DNA of 64,000 bases from Onthophagus taurus (Eukaryota; Arthropoda; Insecta; Coleoptera; Scarabaeidae): contig NC_091972.1 in the NCBI RefSeq assembly GCF_036711975.1, positions 6,949,001-7,013,000 of the forward strand, in the 5' to 3' direction. Each line of letters begins with the position of its first letter. Position 1 is the stretch's first letter. Of this stretch, positions 59,430 to 64,000 are shown in pieces. The position numbers and the translations under genes are program-made. The notes under the pieces are model-generated. The model did no database searches, was not told the DNA's origin, and saw nothing but the letters and a program-made list of their open reading frames with translations.

Positions 59430-59464
59430 CATGGATGTAATAGAGACACTCTATTACATCCATG
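59430..59464. repeat. Perfect 16-bp hairpin with 3-nt loop
   Basis: CATGGATGTAATAGAG, loop ACA, then the exact reverse complement. It lies near the putative zinc-finger promoter. Confidence 0.7.
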
Positions 59465-60571
59465 GTTTTATTTTGACACTGTCACACCGCAAGCGCTATC
59501 TAACGGACAATTTAACTTGTTTTAGGCAGTGCGGTTCCTACGTCACAGAAAAGTCGCGAAATTATTTCGTTTGAATATTTGCTATTTTTCACTTCAAATT
59601 AGGCAAAATATAAAATTGATCAAAATATTTCTTTTACTTTGTGTTCATGCATATACTTGCATATATCGTTTGACATAAAAATTTTCTCTAAATTTAATAA
59701 GTGTGTATGACCCCATACCTCATGTAATGCACTAAAAGGTATTGCCCTTTGATTATATAATCAAAGGTATTGCCCTTGTATTGCCAATTTATCAATGCCA
59801 TATAAAAATGTTGAAGAAAGTTTTATTTAAATTATCGACCTTTACTTTTTTACTTATTATCTATTAAAAAGGCAGCCATAAGTAAAAATTACAAACAATT
59901 TCCTGTAGAAGCTTTGACAGTAGACAAGGGGAATTCCCTAATTGACTTTTTTGTATTATTCGCGCGGAAATCTAGCTTTTTATTCGAAATGTTTAGACAA
60001 AGAGGCCAAACAACTATTGAAATTATAAAATTAATGCTTAAACATTCCTAGACAGGAAATTTTATTTCTTATTTGTTTGTATCTTTCCAGTTCTTCTTCT
60101 GATGATGCGCTTTTGAAGTTAAAAAGTCCAGCCTTAACATCAACAGTTTTGAACAATTCTTAAATACTGATGTTGTGATGTTATGAGCTACTACTAAATT
60201 TAAGATCCATATTTGATGATTAATGTTTATAACTCAAAAGAAACTCGAATCCTTCACATGTCAGCCACTTAACTGATAAGTTCAAACTGCCAAAAACCCA
60301 ATGAATTAAAATAAATACGAATTAATTATTTAAAATTACATTTATTAAATCAAGATTTTTACTTCAAACATAAAAACATTCATTAAACACCTTATACACA
60401 TTCCATCTTATAATATTTTTGTAATTAAAGAACTTTTTGGAAACCTCATACCTAAACAACAACTTTGAAATAATCAATTCTTCTAATTCTTATGAAAAAA
60501 AAAACATCTACAAAACAAGAAGCATAAAAAAAATCAAAACTAAATAACTGTTAAAAACACTAAAAATTCTA
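59465..60571. other. Intergenic, nothing recognised
   Basis: AT-rich, with no coding sequence. TTTATT at about 60343 may be the polyadenylation signal of the minus-strand flavin reductase gene. Confidence 0.4.
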
Positions 60572-61361
60572 TTATGCACATTGCGCTTTATTACAAATTC
60601 CATAAATATGCCCGTAACGTTCAGGTAATAATATGGAATCAATTAAAAATTTTCCCAATGCAAACTTGGTAATAACACGTGATTTTCCTGGAGTATCTTG
60701 CGAAATAGTGTACTCTAAGCCAGGCATATCTAAAACATTTCATAATCAATAACAAAAAATTAATTATTTTATAGATAAATAACACAATTTATTATACCTG
60801 CTATATGCGGTGGATTAACAATAATAAATTTTAATCCAGAACCTTTAACAATATCCATTTGTCTCTGATGATCAGAATTTATCTCCTTAAAAACCGGGGG
60901 AACCTTTTCAGGTTCATAAAATAAAAATGCAGATAAACAAATTGAGATGATCTCAACATTCAACTCCTTCATAGCTTGTACTATGTTTTTGGTACCCTCA
61001 CTAAGAACTGTGGTGGCTTTCAAATCATTTCGTGTACCCAAGACAACTACCACAGCAGTAACTCCTTTAATAGCATTCAAAACATCTTTGTAATCGAGGA
61101 CGTCTCCTTTAACAACTTCGACGCTGTCGCGTAAATGATCAGGTAGAAGAGATGGATTTCGAACAAATGCGCGAACGTTTAATCCTAACAAACATTAAGA
61201 AAATGGATAAAATCGAGATTAAAGTTACAAAATGATGAACATAACCTATAAATGTAATGTAAATATTCGAATATAATGTAAATTTTACCTTTTTGGACAG
61301 CCGCTTCGACTGCACATAACCCAGTCATTCCGGTCGAACCAAAAATCACAATTCTTTCCAT
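60572..61361 (-). CDS. Biliverdin reductase B / NADPH flavin reductase (NmrA-like SDR)
   Basis: Three coding exons on the minus strand, 61361-61289, 61184-60798 and 60729-60572, join in frame to 205 residues; human BLVRB has 206. The Rossmann start MERIVIFGSTGMTG has the GxxGxxG dinucleotide motif at residues 8-14, followed by RNPSLLPDHL, VVKGDVLDYKDV, VVVVLGTRND and FIIVNPPHIAG. The C-terminus ERYGHIYGICNKAQCA also suits the family. The human enzyme reduces flavins and non-alpha biliverdin isomers with NADPH in the cytosol. The insect protein is likely a general flavin reductase. Intron phases are 1 and 1. Confidence is high for the family and moderate for the substrate. Confidence 0.9.
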
Positions 61362-61661
61362 TTTGTGCGTTTATTAGTCGAATAATACCTTAATTGCAAT
61401 TTTCAAACATGACTACAATTTGACGTTTTAGATATGGTTTAGATTTTGTTGATAAATTAGGGATCTTTATTGGTTACTGCTTAAAATTTTAAATTACGAA
61501 TCATATACATAAAATAATAGATTCTCAATTTAGATTATTTCTACATTCATTATATTTATTTATATTTTAAAATAAAAAAATCAAACGATTTCTTTTACCT
61601 TTAAAATCAAATTGATGTAAGCGACCTCTATAAAGAAAAAAAACAAGTTTAAATTTAAAAA

Positions 61662-62186
61662 TCACGCTATATATTTACACATATAAGTTTTACCATTTAC
61701 AGTATTAATATTACAATTATTATTTACATTTATACTATTCTCGTTTTTTACATTTATTGTATTATTAGAAATAAAAGAGCCATAAATTGAAACAGGTTGA
61801 CATATAAGGTAACCTAACTTGGTGTAAAATGGTTCTTGCCCCTTTGTTGATAAATAAATTACTTTTAATTTTAAAACATTTTTACAGTATTCTTCCGCTC
61901 GTTTCATTAAATACGTTCCATAACCTTTTCCTCTTAAATCTTTTAAAATAACCACTGATTCAATATAACAACTTCCTGGTATACTCGGGATGGGTGAAAG
62001 TTTACAATGCCCAATAACACGGTCGTTTTCGTCTAATAATATTAAAGAAGTCGGTAATTTATCACTGGAACAGTCTAAACTTCGCATCCGGGCAGTTTCG
62101 CTTCGTTTCCATTCATCGTTAATTAACTTACAACATTCTAATTTGTATTTTGGGTGTTTATGTATGGGCACTACAGGAAAATCCAT
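61662..62186 (-). CDS. Naa80: N-alpha-acetyltransferase 80 (actin N-acetyltransferase), GNAT family
   Basis: A 174-codon frame on the minus strand, preceded by an acceptor-like CATTTTAG just 5' of the start, so a 5' UTR intron is likely. The segment PIHKHPKYKLECCKLINDEW, then KRSETARMRSLDCSSDKLPT, matches the start of human NAA80 (NAT6). The acetyl-CoA motif is LRGKGYGTYL, and QEPFYTKLGY is the usual end of the GNAT fold. NAA80 acetylates the processed N-terminus of actin. The C-terminal 40 residues are Asn-rich. A donor at 61693 joined to an acceptor at 61628 (exon 61627-61581) also keeps frame and would swap the last ten residues for a 15-residue end (179 residues in all). Which form is used cannot be told here. 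Confidence 0.82.
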   Translation of the reverse strand: MDFPVVPIHKHPKYKLECCKLINDEWKRSETARMRSLDCSSDKLPTSLILLDENDRVIGHCKLSPIPSIPGSCYIESVVILKDLRGKGYGTYLMKRAEEYCKNVLKLKVIYLSTKGQEPFYTKLGYLICQPVSIYGSFISNNTINVKNENSINVNNNCNINTVNGKTYMCKYIA

Positions 62187-62667
62187 TTCTAAAATGAATT
62201 AAATTGATTATAAGTGTGTTTTACAAAAAGTTTAGTTAATATTACTCTTTTTATATGTTAAAATATAACTAGATGAAACATAACCTAAAAAGAATTTTCG
62301 AGCAATTCTCATTTTTTTTCGCTTTTTATACAAATAAAACTTTCCAAATGCATCGTGGAATGTATATTTTAATATTAACAACACCGTTTAATCACATCTA
62401 CAACATAATTTCACATGAAATGGAATGCATTATCAGCTGTGTTGAAAGTTGAGTGAAGTAAACATTCGTAAAAAGCGAAAGCATAACGAAAATAAAAACT
62501 ATTTTTATTGAATTAACGGTGAATTTTGATTAAGCAAACATTACCTTTTTCGTTTTCAAACTAGAACGTGAGTTTTTATTGAAATATCTTTAATATGCTA
62601 AAAATAACCTAAAAATATTCTGTGGCAAAGCTAGAGTTTCTCTAAAAATATCTTTATTTTTAAGAAA
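62187..62667. promoter_or_regulatory. Bidirectional promoter between Naa80 and Med6
   Basis: Only 480 bp separate the two divergent start codons. A likely Med6 leader ends at CTAGAAC then GTGAGT (donor at about 62569), with an acceptor TTTTTAAG just before the Med6 ATG. An E-box-like CAGCTG lies near 62436. Confidence 0.5.
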
Positions 62668-63496
62668 ATGCAACGTATGGGAGTACCAGGAAGCCTTACA
62701 GATAATCCTTTAAGTATTTCATGGCATGATTCCGCTTGGATTCCAAATTTAAATACTCAAAATGTTATGGATTACTTTTCAGAGCGGTCTAATCCATTTT
62801 TTGATCGAACTTGTAATAATGAGATTGTTAAAATGCAACGGCTAAATCCTGATCACTTGAAGTAAATTGCTTTCTTTGTTTAAAATTGAATTAAAACATT
62901 TTTTTCTTTAGTAACATGGTTGGTTTAGAATACACTTTATTGCACGTCCAAGAACCAATTTTATATGTTATTAGAAAACAACATAGACACAGTGTTCAAC
63001 AAGTGACCCCTTTAGCTGATTATTACATTATTGCTGGTGTTATTTATCAAGCTCCCGATTTAGCCAGTGTCTTAAATTCTCGATTGGTCAGTTTAAAAAT
63101 GTATTGTAAACAAAAATATTTCAAACACACACTTTTCAGTTGTCTGCAGTTCATCATTTGCAAGGAGCATTCGAAGAAGCATCCAGTTTTTCTAGATATC
63201 ATGCAAGTAAAGGATATTCATGGGATTTTAAATCACAAAGAGGAAATAATGATAAACCAAAAGCTAAAGAAGAAAAACCAAGAGAAGAACCGAGTTCATT
63301 ATTTCAACGCCAAAGGGTTGATATGCTTTTGGGTGAATTAATCAAAAAATTTCCTCTTCCAATTCCACCCCAAATCAAAACGGCGCCACATCCTAAAATA
63401 GAAGCCGAAAATGGAGCTACAGAGAACAAAGATATTAAATTAGAGAAACAAGACAAAATTAAACCACCACCTGAGAAGAAACCAAGAATAAATTAG
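62668..63496 (+). CDS. MED6: Mediator complex subunit 6
   Basis: Three coding exons, 62668-62861, 62912-63086 and 63140-63496, join in frame to 241 residues. The conserved MED6 core is easy to read: [72 protein letters not shown] and [20 protein letters not shown], then [21 protein letters not shown]6 sits in the head module of Mediator and links activators to RNA polymerase II. The C-terminal 50 residues are a charged, Pro/Lys-rich tail typical of insect orthologues. AATAAA at 63524-63529 follows the stop codon. It shares a short divergent promoter with Naa80. Confidence 0.97.
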
Positions 63497-63529
63497 TTAA
63501 TCTCATTCTTTTTTTTGTAATGAAATAAA

Positions 63530-63982
63530 AAATAATTTTATAATATACTACAGAAAACTGTAATCTTTATCTAATTTATATTTTTCTATTAACAGATGTC
63601 ACTGTAATTCTTGTATGAGGGTCACGTGTTTTAACACACGTGTATCACAGCCTCGATCGATAACTGGGAAGTATCAAGCGTGTTCGTTGCTGGTAATTGA
63701 GGTTGGTTCATGATAATTTCTTTTGTGGCAACGTCCTTCCCTTAGTTCCTAATAGCCAACCTCATATTGGCATGGAAAGTTAGAAAAGGAAGTGCGAATA
63801 GTTCCCAAGTGAAAAACGCCCAAAAGTAAATACGCGTAGAAAATCCAACTTTTAGTTTACTTTTAGTGACAGGTCACCTTGGACCTTTTCTTTTAATTCG
63901 TATCGGGGGGGCCCCGTAAATTTGATTCTTGGTTTTTGAGAGAGGTGTTTAAACTTTCGCAAAAACGGGTCACAAAAGCGAA
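63530..63982 (+). promoter_or_regulatory. Promoter region of the gene at the right edge, with paired E-boxes
   Basis: Two CACGTG E-boxes at 63623-63628 and 63637-63642 are spaced 14 bp centre to centre and mirror each other as CACGTGT...ACACGTG. Further down, AGGTCA and the inverted half-site TGGACCT lie about three bases apart near 63870. Composition rises in GC towards the start codon at 63983. Confidence 0.4.
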
Positions 63983-64000
63983 ATGAGCGACGACGATAGG
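63983..64000 (+). CDS. Start of a gene running off the window
   Basis: ATGAGCGACGACGATAGG (MSDDDR) at the extreme right edge, in a good AAATGA context after a promoter-like, GC-richer stretch. Only six codons are visible, so no product can be named. Confidence 0.4.

Overview
This is a 64 kb stretch of an AT-rich animal nuclear genome, almost certainly an insect and probably a beetle. The evidence is compact spliced genes with mostly short GT-AG introns, a fused-lobes type hexosaminidase (an insect N-glycan enzyme), and a heavy load of decayed LINE, mariner, hAT and pogo-type insertions. The order-level guess rests on general character and not on a diagnostic marker. No bacterial features, tRNA, rRNA or CRISPR were seen.

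Layout, left to right. A malate/L-lactate dehydrogenase type-2 gene (minus, 206-2621) is followed by a small Cys/Pro-rich single-exon gene (plus, 3428-3778). A gene-poor, transposon-littered interval (about 3.8-13.7 kb) leads to fused lobes (fdl, plus, coding 14774-17440). More mobile-element debris and a 51-bp tandem array follow, then atlastin (atl, minus, 22571-28012) and Synaptotagmin-14 (Syt14, minus, 32600-43577). Syt14 has a 6.1 kb first intron full of repeats and a dimeric 363-bp satellite in an inner intron.

The most unusual part is 44.6-53.8 kb. A very large minus-strand gene (46657-53800, about 2345 residues) joins a four-pass membrane head, resembling the TMEM179 family, to a huge low-complexity tail. 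The tail holds three 69-residue repeats and about 48 copies of a 20-residue repeat, themselves organised into 300-bp higher-order blocks. An intact plus-strand frame (44578-45408) shares its conserved C-terminal motifs, so the two are an inverted pair of a family I do not recognise.

Downstream come a 14-finger C2H2 zinc-finger gene (minus, 54234-58375 and probably beyond), a biliverdin reductase B / flavin reductase gene (minus, 60572-61361), an NAA80-type actin N-acetyltransferase (minus, 61662-62186) head to head with MED6 (plus, 62668-63496), and the first codons of another plus-strand gene at the right edge.

The genes are ordinary eukaryotic neighbours, not an operon: glycan trimming in the secretory pathway (fdl), ER membrane fusion (atl), membrane trafficking (Syt14), redox metabolism (the dehydrogenase and Blvrb), actin modification (Naa80) and transcription (Med6). 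All exon models were made by eye from splice consensus, frame continuity and remembered family sequences. Every multi-exon model below closes in frame.
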